Source: CAZWLY01 sp964634465 (GTDB lineage: Bacteria; Desulfobacterota; Desulfarculia; G963662305). Taken from it: DNA of 64,000 nt. How positions within the stretch are numbered: position 1 is the first letter of the stretch; every line of letters starts with the position of its first letter. Below the pieces are notes generated by a model, which was not told the DNA's origin, did no database searches, and saw only the letters and a list, made by a program, of their open reading frames with translations. This document shows positions 50,478 to 59,424 of this stretch, piece after piece. The position numbers were made by a program, and so were the translations under genes. The DNA is taken from assembly GCA_964634465.1 (NCBI GenBank), contig CAZWLY010000015.1, positions 29,167 to 93,166 of the forward strand. The letters run 5' to 3'.

Positions 50478-50508
50478 GGGGGAAGCCGTTTTCAAAATGG
50501 TTTCCCCC
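50478..50508 (-). terminator. Stem-loop after ddl
   Basis: GGGGGAAACC pairs with GGCTTCCCCC (minus strand, one G-U) around an ATTTTGAAAAC loop. It begins 8 bases after the ddl stop. There is no T-tract. Confidence 0.4.
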
Positions 50509-50515
50509 GGCCTGT

Positions 50516-51463
50516 CTAAGACTTCCTGGGACGGTCCCGCAAGGCCAGTTCGATCAGCCGTTCCAGAAGCTCGGCCAGGGACAGTCCAGCTGCGGCCGCC
50601 TCTTTGGGGATGAGGCTGGTTGCGGTCATGCCGGGGACGGTGTTGGTCTCCAGAACGTAGATTTCGTCGCCGGCGACGATCATGTCGGTCCGGGACCAAT
50701 GACACACCTCGAGGCAGTGATGCGCGGTCAGGGCCGCCTCCTGGCAGCGCCGGGTGAGCTCGTCGCTGATGGGCGCCGGGCAGAGCTCGTCGGTCGCTCC
50801 GGGGGTGTACTTGCGCTCGTAGTCGAAAAAGCGACCGGTCTTGGGCCGGATTTCGATGACCGGCAGGGCGGTCGGTCCCCGGTCGGGCAGATCCAAGACG
50901 CCGGCGGTGATCTCCTTGCCCGAAATCAGCGGCTCGACGAGGATCGACTCGCCGGGCCGCCGGGCCGCGGTCAGGGCCGGGCCGAGGTCCTCGATTCGCT
51001 CGACGAAACTTATCCCGACCGTCGAGCCCTCCATGGCCGGTTTGACCACCAGCGGCAGGCCGATCTCGGCCGCAATGGCGTCGGGGTCGGCGTCCTCGTC
51101 GGGCCCGATGACGATGTCCGGCGGGACGGTCAGGCCGGCCTCGACGAAGCGCTTTTTGGCCAGAACCTTGTCCCAGGACAAGACCATGGCCGGTATCCCC
51201 GCGCCCTGGTAGGGCAAGCCCAGACAATCCAGCAGGCCCTGGATGCGGCCGTCCTCGCCGTAGCGGCCGTGGAGCAGGATCAGGGCGGCGTCGAAGGTGG
51301 GAGCCAAGGCGACGAGCCTTTCCAACTCCTCGGCCGGGTCGATGACGGTCACGTCGTGGCCGACGGCGATGAGCGCCTCGGAGCAGGCCCGGCCGCTGTT
51401 TAGCGACACCTCCCGCTCGCTGGACCAGCCGCCGGCCAGAAGAACGACTCTCTTGGGCGTCAT
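50516..51463 (-). CDS. ddl: D-alanine--D-alanine ligase
   Basis: The 315-residue ATP-grasp enzyme makes the D-Ala-D-Ala dipeptide of peptidoglycan. Motifs are LLAGGWSSEREVSLNSG, LHGRYGEDGRIQGLLDCLGLPYQGAG, VVKPAMEGSTVGI, KEITAGVLD, and the metal-binding YVLETNTVPGMTATS. ATG at 51463 is used; it sits 2 bases after the MobB-HD stop. It is not in a mur/fts cluster. Confidence 0.94.
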   Translation of the reverse strand: MTPKRVVLLAGGWSSEREVSLNSGRACSEALIAVGHDVTVIDPAEELERLVALAPTFDAALILLHGRYGEDGRIQGLLDCLGLPYQGAGIPAMVLSWDKVLAKKRFVEAGLTVPPDIVIGPDEDADPDAIAAEIGLPLVVKPAMEGSTVGISFVERIEDLGPALTAARRPGESILVEPLISGKEITAGVLDLPDRGPTALPVIEIRPKTGRFFDYERKYTPGATDELCPAPISDELTRRCQEAALTAHHCLEVCHWSRTDMIVAGDEIYVLETNTVPGMTATSLIPKEAAAAGLSLAELLERLIELALRDRPRKS

Positions 51464-51465
51464 CT

Positions 51466-52536
51466 CTACTCCACTCCGGCGAACATGTCGTTGATTCGGT
51501 TCAGGTCCTCGGGGGCCAGGTCCACCATCTGGTCGAAGAGTTGTTTCTCCAGCTCGATGGCGTACTCGACGATGCCGGTCAGCCAGGCCTTGCGCTCGGG
51601 GGTGTCGCCGTAGCGCTCGATCAGGTCCGCGGCCCGCTCGGCGGCGGGAACGACCTTGGCGTGCAGCACCCGTTTGTCGGCGTAGTTGACCACCAGCGAG
51701 GGCGAGATCAGGCCGCGTTTCCTGATCGCCTCGGCCGGGTCGATGTGATCCCGGATCACCTTGGCCAAACCGGGATAGCCCAGGGCGAGCATGATCTGGA
51801 AGCCCCGCTCGCTGTGGGGGCACTTCTCGATGAGACACTCGGTCTTGGCGATGTCGTGGGTCAGGCCGCCAGCCTCGACCATCGGTAGATCCAGGTCGCG
51901 CCCGGCCCTGACCAGGGCGGCGCCCAGGCGCATCGCCGTCTCGGCGACCACCAGCGAATGGACGAGGATGTTGGGCAGCATGGCGTAGCGGGCCATCAGG
52001 CCGAAGCACGTCTCCCGATCCGGGACCGGGCCGAGGCGGTCCGGCGGGTTGAAGTTGGCCCTGACGAACTCGGCCGCGGCCTGGGGGTCGTCGATGTCCA
52101 GCCAGCGCACGGGCGAGTCGGGCGGACGGTCGGCGGCCCGGCCGGCCAGGGCCAGGAGGAGAGGGTCGCCGGTCAACTGGGGCTTGCCGCCGGGCGGGAC
52201 GACCTCCACCTTCCAGCCGGACCTCGACTTGAAGCCCTCGGCCAGAACCAGGTCGAGACCGGTCATGGCCGCGGCCGCGACCTGAGGGCCGGGGTCGCCG
52301 GGCTGGGCGTGGAAGGTGGCCGCCTCACCCGGGCCGGTGACGGTCACCGCCAAGGCCCCGGCCTCGATATAGGCGTGGCTGTCCTTGCCGGGCGGATTGA
52401 TCGGTCGGCCGCCGTGGCCGTGGTGCTTGACCACCCCCACCCTGACCCCGGAGCGGGCCAGGATGGAGGCGATTCGGGTCAGAAGGGTGGTCTTGCCGGA
52501 ACCGGACGGGCCGCTGAAAGCCAGAACGTGGGCCAT
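51466..52536 (-). CDS. MobB fused to an HD-domain phosphohydrolase
   Basis: The first 165 of 356 residues are MobB-like, a GTP-binding adaptor of molybdenum cofactor guanylylation. They include Walker A FSGPSGSGKTTLLTRIA, VGVVKHHGHGG and LVLAEGFKSRSGWKVEV. From about 190 onwards an HD/HDIG-type domain follows, with HSLVVAETAMRLG, GGLTHDIAKTECL and later IRDHIDPAEAI supplying the metal-ligand pattern. The joint is in a single frame with no sign of a sequencing break. The HD partner may act on a nucleotide or pterin, but this is inference. It is coupled to ddl. Confidence 0.82.
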   Translation of the reverse strand: MAHVLAFSGPSGSGKTTLLTRIASILARSGVRVGVVKHHGHGGRPINPPGKDSHAYIEAGALAVTVTGPGEAATFHAQPGDPGPQVAAAAMTGLDLVLAEGFKSRSGWKVEVVPPGGKPQLTGDPLLLALAGRAADRPPDSPVRWLDIDDPQAAAEFVRANFNPPDRLGPVPDRETCFGLMARYAMLPNILVHSLVVAETAMRLGAALVRAGRDLDLPMVEAGGLTHDIAKTECLIEKCPHSERGFQIMLALGYPGLAKVIRDHIDPAEAIRKRGLISPSLVVNYADKRVLHAKVVPAAERAADLIERYGDTPERKAWLTGIVEYAIELEKQLFDQMVDLAPEDLNRINDMFAGVE

Positions 52537-52590
52537 GGCTCACCTCGGGCCGGGTGAAGGTCCGGAGGGGTGGCCCGCCATCTCGGTCGC

Positions 52591-53568
52591 CTACTCGCCC
52601 TCTTTGGCCTCGGTCTCGGCGGCCAGGGCCAAGAGATGGTCCCAGTTGCGGTCGACCTCGGCCTGAATGTGGGCGATCTCCTCTTCCTTGAGATGGGCGA
52701 AGCGCCGCTGGAGTTTGAGGTATTCCTCCACCGGCTTGGGCTTGGCCACCTTCTTGGAGAGGTAGTAGCGACCGTCGATGACCTCGTAGAGCGGGAAGAC
52801 TTTGGTCTGAACGGCCAGCTTGGCCAGCGTGATCGCCGAATCCGGCCCGCTCCGCCAGCCGGTGGGGCAAGGCGAATAGATGTGCAGGTAGGCCGGTCCC
52901 GGGACCAGGGCCGCCTTCCGGGCCTTGTTCATCAGGTCGATCTGATAGGCCGGCGAGGCGGTGGCCACGTAGGGCACGCCGTGGGCGGCGACGATGGCCG
53001 GCAGGTTCTTCTTCTCGGTCTGCTGGCCGATGGACTTCTCGCCCGAGGGGCTGGTGGTCGTCGTCGCGCCGTAGGGCGTGGACGAGGAGCGCTGGATGCC
53101 GGTGTTCATGTAGGCCTCGTTGTCGAGGCAGAGGTAGACGAAATTGTGACCCCGCTCCAGAGCGCCGGAGAGGGCCTGGAGGCCGATGTCGGCCGTGCCG
53201 CCGTCGCCGCCCATGGCGACCACGACCGCCTTCTCGTCTTGGGGAAGGCGGCCCTTGCGGGCCAGGGCCTTGCGGCCGGCCTCGATGCCGGAGGCGACCG
53301 CGGCGGCGTTCTCGAAGGCGACGTGGATCCACGGCACCGCCCAGGCGGTCTGGGGGTAAGGCGAGGTGATGATCTCCATGCAGCCCGTGGCCGAGGCGAT
53401 GATGACGTCCCGGCCGATGGCCTTCAAGGCCTGGCGAAGAGCCAGCACTTCGCCGCAGCCCTGGCAGGCCCGGTGGCCGTGGACCAGGGCCTCGAACTCG
53501 GGCAGCTTCTTCATGGTTATCTTTTCAAAGTCCTTCAACGCCTCGGCGGCGCTAACCTTGTGATGCAT
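52591..53568 (-). CDS. porB: 2-oxoacid:ferredoxin oxidoreductase, beta subunit
   Basis: This 325-residue subunit binds thiamin diphosphate (GGDGGTADIGLQAL) and carries cluster-ligand cysteines starting with HRACQGCGE. CMEIITSPYPQTAW and the C-terminal tail fit pyruvate:ferredoxin oxidoreductase of the four-subunit type. It is the last gene of the porG-porD-porA-porB operon, 3 bases after porA. The enzyme interconverts pyruvate and acetyl-CoA with reduced ferredoxin, typical of anaerobes. Confidence 0.92.
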   Translation of the reverse strand: MHHKVSAAEALKDFEKITMKKLPEFEALVHGHRACQGCGEVLALRQALKAIGRDVIIASATGCMEIITSPYPQTAWAVPWIHVAFENAAAVASGIEAGRKALARKGRLPQDEKAVVVAMGGDGGTADIGLQALSGALERGHNFVYLCLDNEAYMNTGIQRSSSTPYGATTTTSPSGEKSIGQQTEKKNLPAIVAAHGVPYVATASPAYQIDLMNKARKAALVPGPAYLHIYSPCPTGWRSGPDSAITLAKLAVQTKVFPLYEVIDGRYYLSKKVAKPKPVEEYLKLQRRFAHLKEEEIAHIQAEVDRNWDHLLALAAETEAKEGE

Positions 53569-53571
53569 AGC

Positions 53572-54744
53572 TTAGTCCTCCCGCACGCCGAAGAAGTCGA
53601 AGGGACGGCCGGCCGCGAGTTGGGCCTCGGCCGCCTCGACCATCTCCTTGAAGTCACCGCGGGTGATATCGCGTCCGCCCAGACCGGCGATGAAGGAGGC
53701 GATCTGGGGGGCGTTCTCCCGGCCGTAAAGGATGGCCCGAAGCTCGCTGGCCACCGGCCCGCCGGCCCCGCCGTAAGACATGGCCCGATCGATGACGACC
53801 AGCCGCTTCAGGCCGGCGACGGCGGCGAGGAAGGCCTCGGTCGGGAAGGGCCGCCAGAGTCGGATGCGGATCAGGCCGACCTTTTTCCCCTCGGCGGCCA
53901 GTTCGTCGATGGCGGTCATGGCCGTCTCGGAGGTGGAGCCCATGGTCACCAGGGCCGTGTCGGCCCCGTCCAGGTTGTGGGTTTCGATGGGCTGGTAGTA
54001 GCGGCCGAACTGCTCACCGAAAGCGCGCCAATGCTCCTCGATGACCGGCAGCGAATTTCTCAACGCCGTCTCCAGTTGGAGCCGGTGCTCGGAGTAGACC
54101 TCGGGTACGCCGACCGCGCCGAAGGTCATCGGGTTGTTCGGGTCGAGCCTGAAATTCGGCTTGAAGACCGGCAGATACTCGTCCACCTCGGCCTGATCCG
54201 GGATCAGGATCGGCTCGATGACGTGGGTCAGGGTGAAGCCGTCCATGTTGACCATGACCGGCAGCATCACCCGGGGATCTTCGGTGATCTTGAACCCGGC
54301 GATGGTCAGGTCCATGACCTCCTGGCCGTTTTCGCAGAAGTACTGGATCCAGCCGGTGTCCCGCTCGGCCATGACGTCCGAGTGGTCGTTCCAGATGGAG
54401 ATCGGCGCGGACAGGGCCCGGTTGGCCACGGCCATGACCATGGGCAGCCTCAGGCCGGCGGCGATGAAGAGCACCTCGTGCATCAGGGCCAGGCCCTGGG
54501 AGCTGGTGGCGGTGAAGGTCCGGGCGCCGGCGGCGGCCGAGCCGATGCAGGCGCTCATGGCGCTGTGTTCGCTTTCGACCGGAATGAACTCGGCGTCCAG
54601 GTGGCCGTCGGCGACCAACTCGCTGAGATGTTCGACGATATGGGTCTGCGGCGTGATCGGGTAGGCGGCCACGACGTCGGCGTTGGCCAGTTTGACCGCC
54701 TCCGAACAGGCCAGGGAGACCTCCAGGCCTACACGTTGGGCCAT
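53572..54744 (-). CDS. porA: 2-oxoacid:ferredoxin oxidoreductase, alpha subunit
   Basis: The 390-residue subunit has the N-terminal AVKLANADVVAAYPITPQTHIVEHLSE segment and ESEHSAMSACIGSAAAGARTFTATSSQGL, both standard in POR alpha chains, plus the RLWRPFPTEAFL stretch. ATG at 54744 abuts the porD stop. Confidence 0.92.
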   Translation of the reverse strand: MAQRVGLEVSLACSEAVKLANADVVAAYPITPQTHIVEHLSELVADGHLDAEFIPVESEHSAMSACIGSAAAGARTFTATSSQGLALMHEVLFIAAGLRLPMVMAVANRALSAPISIWNDHSDVMAERDTGWIQYFCENGQEVMDLTIAGFKITEDPRVMLPVMVNMDGFTLTHVIEPILIPDQAEVDEYLPVFKPNFRLDPNNPMTFGAVGVPEVYSEHRLQLETALRNSLPVIEEHWRAFGEQFGRYYQPIETHNLDGADTALVTMGSTSETAMTAIDELAAEGKKVGLIRIRLWRPFPTEAFLAAVAGLKRLVVIDRAMSYGGAGGPVASELRAILYGRENAPQIASFIAGLGGRDITRGDFKEMVEAAEAQLAAGRPFDFFGVRED

Positions 54745-55038
54745 TTACTCTTCCTCCATGCTGATCGCGTCGGCCGGGCACTCCTTGGCGCAGATGCCGC
54801 AGCCCTTGCAGTAGTCGGTCAGCCAGTCGTACAGTCCGTCGCCCCGGGACTGGTAGGCCAGATCGGGGCAGTAGATGTAGCACCGGCCGCACTTGATGCA
54901 CTTCTCCTCGTCGGTAACGGGCTTCAGACCGGTTCGCCAGTCGCCGGTCTTGAATTCGGCGGCGCAACCGGGGGTGGTTATGAGTAAGCCCGGCTCGAGG
55001 GTGGTCCAACACTGGATAGCTTCGACCTTCTTGGCCAT
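54745..55038 (-). CDS. porD: 2-oxoacid:ferredoxin oxidoreductase, delta (ferredoxin) subunit
   Basis: The 97-residue protein holds two 4Fe-4S motifs, CIKCGRCYIYCPD and CKGCGICAKECPADAI. They pass electrons from the catalytic subunits to soluble ferredoxin. It lies between porG and porA with 12 and 0 bp spacing. Confidence 0.93.
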   Translation of the reverse strand: MAKKVEAIQCWTTLEPGLLITTPGCAAEFKTGDWRTGLKPVTDEEKCIKCGRCYIYCPDLAYQSRGDGLYDWLTDYCKGCGICAKECPADAISMEEE

Positions 55039-55050
55039 GGGGACGCTCCT

Positions 55051-55605
55051 TTAAGCCGGCTCTTGGATGTAGGTCGCCTCGTAGGCGGTTTCCAGAGCTT
55101 TGATGTTCTTCTCGGCGATCTTGCCGAAGCGGTTGTTGAACGCCTCGACCATGTCGGCCGGTTCGAGAATGCCGGTCGCCTTCAACACGGCCCCCAGCAT
55201 GGTGGTGTTGGTGATCGGTATGCCCAACACCTCCTTGGCGATCTTGTCGGCATCGACCAGGGCCAGCCGGCCGCCGAAGCCGTAATCGGCCTGGCAGGAC
55301 TCCTCACAGACCTCGGCGTTGATGATGAGCGTGCCGTCTTTCTTCAGGCCGTCGGCGACGTTGACGAACTGGAGCACCGAGGCGTCCAGGACGACGACTA
55401 CGTCGGGCTGATAGATCTTCTCCCTGGTTTTGATGGGGTCGTCGCTGATCCGAACGAAGGCGGCCACCGGGGCACCCCGTCTCTCCGGGCCGAATGACGG
55501 GAAAGCCTGGGCGTACTTGCCCGTGGCAATGGCCGCCTGGGCCAGCAGCTCAGCCGATGTAACCGCCCCCTGTCCTCCTCGGCCATGCAATCTAATTTCT
55601 ATCAT
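55051..55605 (-). CDS. porG: 2-oxoacid:ferredoxin oxidoreductase, gamma subunit
   Basis: The 184-residue subunit starts MIEIRLHGRGGQGAVTSAELLAQA and has FPSFGPERRGAPVAAFVRISD, the hallmark of gamma chains. ATG at 55605 follows AAGGAG. First gene of the operon. Confidence 0.93.
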   Translation of the reverse strand: MIEIRLHGRGGQGAVTSAELLAQAAIATGKYAQAFPSFGPERRGAPVAAFVRISDDPIKTREKIYQPDVVVVLDASVLQFVNVADGLKKDGTLIINAEVCEESCQADYGFGGRLALVDADKIAKEVLGIPITNTTMLGAVLKATGILEPADMVEAFNNRFGKIAEKNIKALETAYEATYIQEPA

Positions 55606-55652
55606 GGTTGCTCCTTAAAGATTGCACATTTGGTAACCAAAGAACGCTGCCA

Positions 55653-55681
55653 AGACTACTGTTGATGAACTCGGTTGTCAA
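55653..55681 (-). promoter_or_regulatory. Candidate promoter of the por operon
   Basis: TTGACA (55681-55676), 17-base spacer, TAGTCT (55658-55653), about 48 bases upstream of porG. The -35 is perfect, the -10 moderate. Confidence 0.5.
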
Positions 55682-55967
55682 GCCGCTGAAAATGAACGGT
55701 GATTCAGTCAACTACCCACCGTCTTTCCCCATTTCGTCCTTTTTGTATTTTTGTCGGGCACGCCTTTTATCGTTTTATCGTTGCCGCCGTGGTGAATTTG
55801 GATTATCGAAATCGTAGCGACGTCGACTGAGCGCGTCGGGCCGGGCGGGCCAATGGCCTGACCATAAACAATGGGCAACTACCCAACACGACGCGGGCGA
55901 TCTGTTGCCCAGGGTAAAAACTGGTGATCCGCCCAAGATGATCTTGTCGAACGCCAAGGAGAACGCC
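55682..55967 (+). other. Intergenic region between the divergent por operon and the P1 peptidase gene
   Basis: With the por promoter region this makes a 362-bp gene-free stretch. It contains short direct repeats such as TTTTATCG-TTTTATCG near 55765-55780. No other feature is supported. Confidence 0.3.
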
Positions 55968-56972
55968 ATGCCCCAGACCGGAAAGCTCAACGCCCTGATG
56001 GACGTAGACGGCCTCATGGTCGGCCAGTATACCGATGAACAAGCCGCCAGCGGCGTGACCGTGATCATCGCTCCCGAGGGCGCCGTGGCCGGGGTGGACG
56101 TTCGCGGCTCGGCGCCCGGCACCCGGGAGACCGATCTGTTGGAGCCGCTCAACCTGGTGGACAAGGCCCAGGCGGTGGTGCTGGCCGGCGGCTCGGTCTA
56201 CGGCCTGGCTGCGGCCGACGGGGTGGTGCGCTGGCTGGCCGAGCGAGGCTGGGGCTTTCCTCTGGAAGACGGCCAGGTGGCGCCCATCGTGCCGGCGGCG
56301 GTTCTCTACGATCTGGGCCGCGGCCGGGAGTTCGTCCCGCCCATAAGCGCCGAGTGGGGCCGCAAGGCCTGTGAATCGGCCTCGACCGAGCGGCTGGATC
56401 TGGGCGCGGTCGGCGCCGGGACGGGCGCGCTGTCGGGCGGCATCAAGGGCGGGCTGGGCACGGCCAGTCTGGTCCTGGACTCGGGGCTGACCGTGGCCGC
56501 TATCGTCGCCGTCAACTCGCTGGGTTCGGTCGTCAACCCGGCCGACGGCCGCTTCTGGGAGGCCGGGCTGGAGGTGGCCGGTGAGTTCGGAGCGGCCGGA
56601 AGGCGGGCGGTCAAGCTGCCGCCGCCGCCGGAAGGCCAGCCGGCCCACAACACCACCATCGGCTTGGTGGCCACCGACGCCGAACTGACCAAGGCCCAGG
56701 CCCAAAAGGTGGCCCAGATGGCCCACGACGGTCTGGCCCGCTCTATTCGGCCGGCCCACACCATGTTCGACGGCGACACCATCTTCTGTCTGGCCACGGG
56801 CAAGCGCCCCCTGCCCGAACGGGACGGCTTCTTCATCGCCGCCCAGGCTCAAGCGGTCAACGAGCTGGGTCACGCCGCGGCCGACTGCATGTCCCGGGCG
56901 ATTATCCGCGGCGTCATTGCCGCCAAGAGCCTGGGGGGTATAATCGCTTTTAACGAGCTCGACGATCTTTGA
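55968..56972 (+). CDS. P1-family (DmpA/BapA-like) N-terminal-nucleophile peptidase
   Basis: The 334-residue protein shows ASGVTVIIAPEGAVAGVDVRGSAPGTRETDLL near the start, typical of the P1/peptidase S58 family. GAGTGALSGGIKGGLGTAS and the autoprocessing site HNTTIGLVATDA (new N-terminal Thr/nucleophile) follow. Family members are aminopeptidases active on D-, beta- or other unusual peptides, or nylon oligomer hydrolases. ATG at 55968 follows AAGGAG. It heads a locus with a GntR regulator, a peptide ABC transporter and an M20 peptidase. Confidence 0.88.
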   Translation: MPQTGKLNALMDVDGLMVGQYTDEQAASGVTVIIAPEGAVAGVDVRGSAPGTRETDLLEPLNLVDKAQAVVLAGGSVYGLAAADGVVRWLAERGWGFPLEDGQVAPIVPAAVLYDLGRGREFVPPISAEWGRKACESASTERLDLGAVGAGTGALSGGIKGGLGTASLVLDSGLTVAAIVAVNSLGSVVNPADGRFWEAGLEVAGEFGAAGRRAVKLPPPPEGQPAHNTTIGLVATDAELTKAQAQKVAQMAHDGLARSIRPAHTMFDGDTIFCLATGKRPLPERDGFFIAAQAQAVNELGHAAADCMSRAIIRGVIAAKSLGGIIAFNELDDL

Positions 56973-57016
56973 GCCAGCTATTTTTAGGGTCAGCTATCGA
57001 TTCCGAAAGTTGGGGC

Positions 57017-57056
57017 TTGACTGGGTCAGGGTAGTTTTGGTCTAATGGTCTGACCA
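57017..57056 (+). promoter_or_regulatory. Promoter and FadR-type operator of the GntR gene
   Basis: TTGACT (57017-57022), 18-base spacer, TCTAAT (57041-57046). The perfect palindrome TGGTCTGACCA (57046-57056) begins on the last base of the -10. Palindromes of the form TGGT-N3-ACCA are typical of FadR-subfamily regulators, so autoregulation is likely. Confidence 0.65.
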
Positions 57057-57101
57057 AAGCCTGCTGGATTGGCCGGCGGCTGAAAAGACAGGGAGCGACC
57101 G

Positions 57102-57830
57102 GTGAGCCAGCCCGCCTTCGATCAACTGGTTGAGCCGATTCAGGCCAGGCGCAAATCAGACCAGATCGTCGATCAGCTCAAGTCACTGATCACCAAGGGA
57201 CTCTTGGGGCCAGGTCAAGTCTTTCCGGCCGAGCGGGACTTGAGCCAGGCCTTCGGCGTCAGCCGCTCCTCGGTCAGGGAGGCGATCCGCACCCTGGAGA
57301 ATCTGCGCCTCATCGAGCGGGTCGGCAGAAGGCGGGTCGTGGTTCGCAACCTGACCGACGAGTTGATGCCGCCGGCCCTGGTCGATCTGCTGGTCGATCA
57401 GCCCGAGAGCCTGATCCCCTACTACGAGGCCCGGCTGAACGTCGAGCGAGGGGTGATCGAGTTGGCCGCCGAGCGCCGGACCGAAGAAGACCTGGCCGCC
57501 ATGGGCCGGGCTTTGGACCGGCTGACCGAAGACATGCAACGCTTCGGGGCGGCGGTCGAGGCGGACATGGAGTTCCACCGCCGACTGGCCGGCGCCTCCC
57601 ACAACCCCATCTTGAGCCACCTGATGACCTCGCTGTTGAACACCCAGCAGCGGGCCATGTTCAAACTGCCCCAGGTCTATTCCCGGCGGGCCATCGACCA
57701 GGCCGTAGAAGAACATCGTTTGATCTATCTCGGGATACAAAACCGGGATCCGGCGAAGGCGGCCGCCGCCCTGACCAGGTCCTTGACATATGCCATGGAA
57801 GTAATTGGATCTATAAGCAAAAATGACTGA
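57102..57830 (+). CDS. GntR-family regulator, FadR/FCD subfamily
   Basis: The 242-residue protein has a winged helix (about 15-85, FPAERDLSQAFGVSRSSVREAIRTLENL) and an FCD domain (about 100-230) with conserved acidic and histidine residues for a metal-dependent ligand site (EADMEFHRRLAGASHNPIL). The start is GTG at 57102 after AGGGAGCG. It ends 16 bp before the peptide-binding protein gene, so it probably governs the transport operon in response to an organic acid or amino acid. Confidence 0.88.
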   Translation: MSQPAFDQLVEPIQARRKSDQIVDQLKSLITKGLLGPGQVFPAERDLSQAFGVSRSSVREAIRTLENLRLIERVGRRRVVVRNLTDELMPPALVDLLVDQPESLIPYYEARLNVERGVIELAAERRTEEDLAAMGRALDRLTEDMQRFGAAVEADMEFHRRLAGASHNPILSHLMTSLLNTQQRAMFKLPQVYSRRAIDQAVEEHRLIYLGIQNRDPAKAAAALTRSLTYAMEVIGSISKND

Positions 57831-57846
57831 TCAAGGAGGAGGGGTT

Positions 57847-59343
57847 ATGAAAAGGTTGCTGGCATTGATGTTGATGTTGGCCGTGATTGTCCCGGCCGGA
57901 GCAGCCGTGGCCGAGACGCCGGTGAGGGGCGGCACGCTGACCATCACCCAGACCGCCGAGCCTCAGGGTCTCGACCCGCTGTCCAATACCCAGGCGGCCA
58001 TCGACCGCATCACCTACGGCAACATAATGGAGGGCCTGATCAAAGTCTCCGACAGCGGCAAGTTGGTCCCCTGTCTGGCCACCAGTTGGACCGTCTCCCC
58101 GGACGGCAAGGTCTACACCTTCAAGATCCGCAAGGGGGTCAAGTTCCACAACGGCGAGCCGTTCAACGCCAAGGTGGCCAAGTGGAACCTGGAGCGGGCC
58201 AAGGCGCCGGACACCAAGAACATCCACCCCGAGTACTTCCGCGGCATCGCCAAGATGGAGACGCCCGACGACTACACCCTGGTCATCACCCTCAAGGATG
58301 TCGACGCCCTCTTCCTGGTCCACCTGGCCGAGGGCGACGCCGTTTTCGCCCCGATGAAGGGTTATGAGAACCTCAAGTCCCACCCCATCGGCACCGGCCC
58401 GTTCAAGTTCGTCAAGTGGGTCAAGGGCGACCGGGTCGAGCTGGCCAGGTTCGACGGCTACTGGAATCCCAAGCTGCCCTATCTGAACAAGGTGATCATC
58501 AAGTTCATGGGCGACGCCACCGCCCAGGTGGCCGCGCTCAAGGCCGGCGACATCGACGTCATCGGCTCCATCGCTGCGCCGGAGCTGGCGGCCGGGCTGG
58601 CCAAGGACAAGCGGTTCAAGGTGACCGCCGGCACCTCCACCGGCGAGGTGATCATGTCCACCAACAACAAGGCCAAGTACTTCAGCAACAAGAAGGTCCG
58701 CCAGGCCATAGCCATGGCCATCGACCGCCAGGCGGTCATCGATCTGGTCATGTTCGGCTATGGTACGCCCATCGGCTCCTTCTGGTCCCCGTCCACGCCC
58801 TACTACAAGGACCTGACCGGCCTGTTCCCCTACAACCCCGAGCGGGCCAAGAAACTGTTGGCCGAGGCCGGCTATCCCAACGGCTTCGAGGCGACCATCA
58901 AGCTGCCGGCCATCTACTCCTACTCCAAGCGGGCCGGCGAGGTCATCGCCGACATGCTGGGCAAGATCGGCATCAAGCTCAACATCGAGATCGTCGAGTG
59001 GGGCCAGTGGATCGACCGGATCTTCAAGAAGAAAGAGTACGAGCTGACCATGATCGGTCACGTCGAGCCCTGGGACATCGGCATCTACGCCAATCCGGAC
59101 TACTACTTCCAGTACCACAATCCCAAGTTCTGTGAGGCCTACATGCGGGCCCTCAAGGCCCCCAACGAGGCCGAGAAGGCCAAGTGGTTCGGCCGCTGCC
59201 AGGAGATCATCGCCGAGGACGCCGTCAACGGCTACCTCTTCTCCGCGCCGGCGCTTCGGGCGATGAAGAAGGAAGTCATGGGTTTCTGGGTCAACGCCCC
59301 GACCATCGCCCAGGACTGCAGCGAAGTCTGGATCAAGAAGTAG
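57847..59343 (+). CDS. Periplasmic peptide-binding protein of ABC transporter (SBP_bac_5)
   Basis: The 498-residue protein has a signal peptide of about 24 residues (MKRLLALMLMLAVIVPAGAAVAE) without a lipobox cysteine. It is followed by the family-5 core: GTLTITQTAEPQGLDPL, PCLATSWTVSPDGKVYTFKIRKGVKFHNGEPF and KKVRQAIAMAIDR. Such proteins capture di- and oligopeptides, or less often nickel or glutathione. ATG at 57847 follows AAGGAGGAGG. A strong hairpin after the stop probably keeps this message more abundant than that of the permeases. Confidence 0.92.
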   Translation: MKRLLALMLMLAVIVPAGAAVAETPVRGGTLTITQTAEPQGLDPLSNTQAAIDRITYGNIMEGLIKVSDSGKLVPCLATSWTVSPDGKVYTFKIRKGVKFHNGEPFNAKVAKWNLERAKAPDTKNIHPEYFRGIAKMETPDDYTLVITLKDVDALFLVHLAEGDAVFAPMKGYENLKSHPIGTGPFKFVKWVKGDRVELARFDGYWNPKLPYLNKVIIKFMGDATAQVAALKAGDIDVIGSIAAPELAAGLAKDKRFKVTAGTSTGEVIMSTNNKAKYFSNKKVRQAIAMAIDRQAVIDLVMFGYGTPIGSFWSPSTPYYKDLTGLFPYNPERAKKLLAEAGYPNGFEATIKLPAIYSYSKRAGEVIADMLGKIGIKLNIEIVEWGQWIDRIFKKKEYELTMIGHVEPWDIGIYANPDYYFQYHNPKFCEAYMRALKAPNEAEKAKWFGRCQEIIAEDAVNGYLFSAPALRAMKKEVMGFWVNAPTIAQDCSEVWIKK

Positions 59344-59356
59344 AATCCATCCCCAA

Positions 59357-59390
59357 GCGGGGCGGCCGGATAACTTTCCGGCCGTCCCGC
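59357..59390 (+). promoter_or_regulatory. Intercistronic stem-loop after the binding-protein gene
   Basis: A 14-bp stem (GCGGGGCGGCCGGA against TCCGGCCGTCCCGC, one G-U) with a 6-base loop, lying 13 bases after the stop. With no T-run it suits mRNA stabilisation rather than termination. Confidence 0.6.
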
Positions 59391-59424
59391 CCTCTTCGGC
59401 TTTGAGGATCGGGCGAACCTGGTG

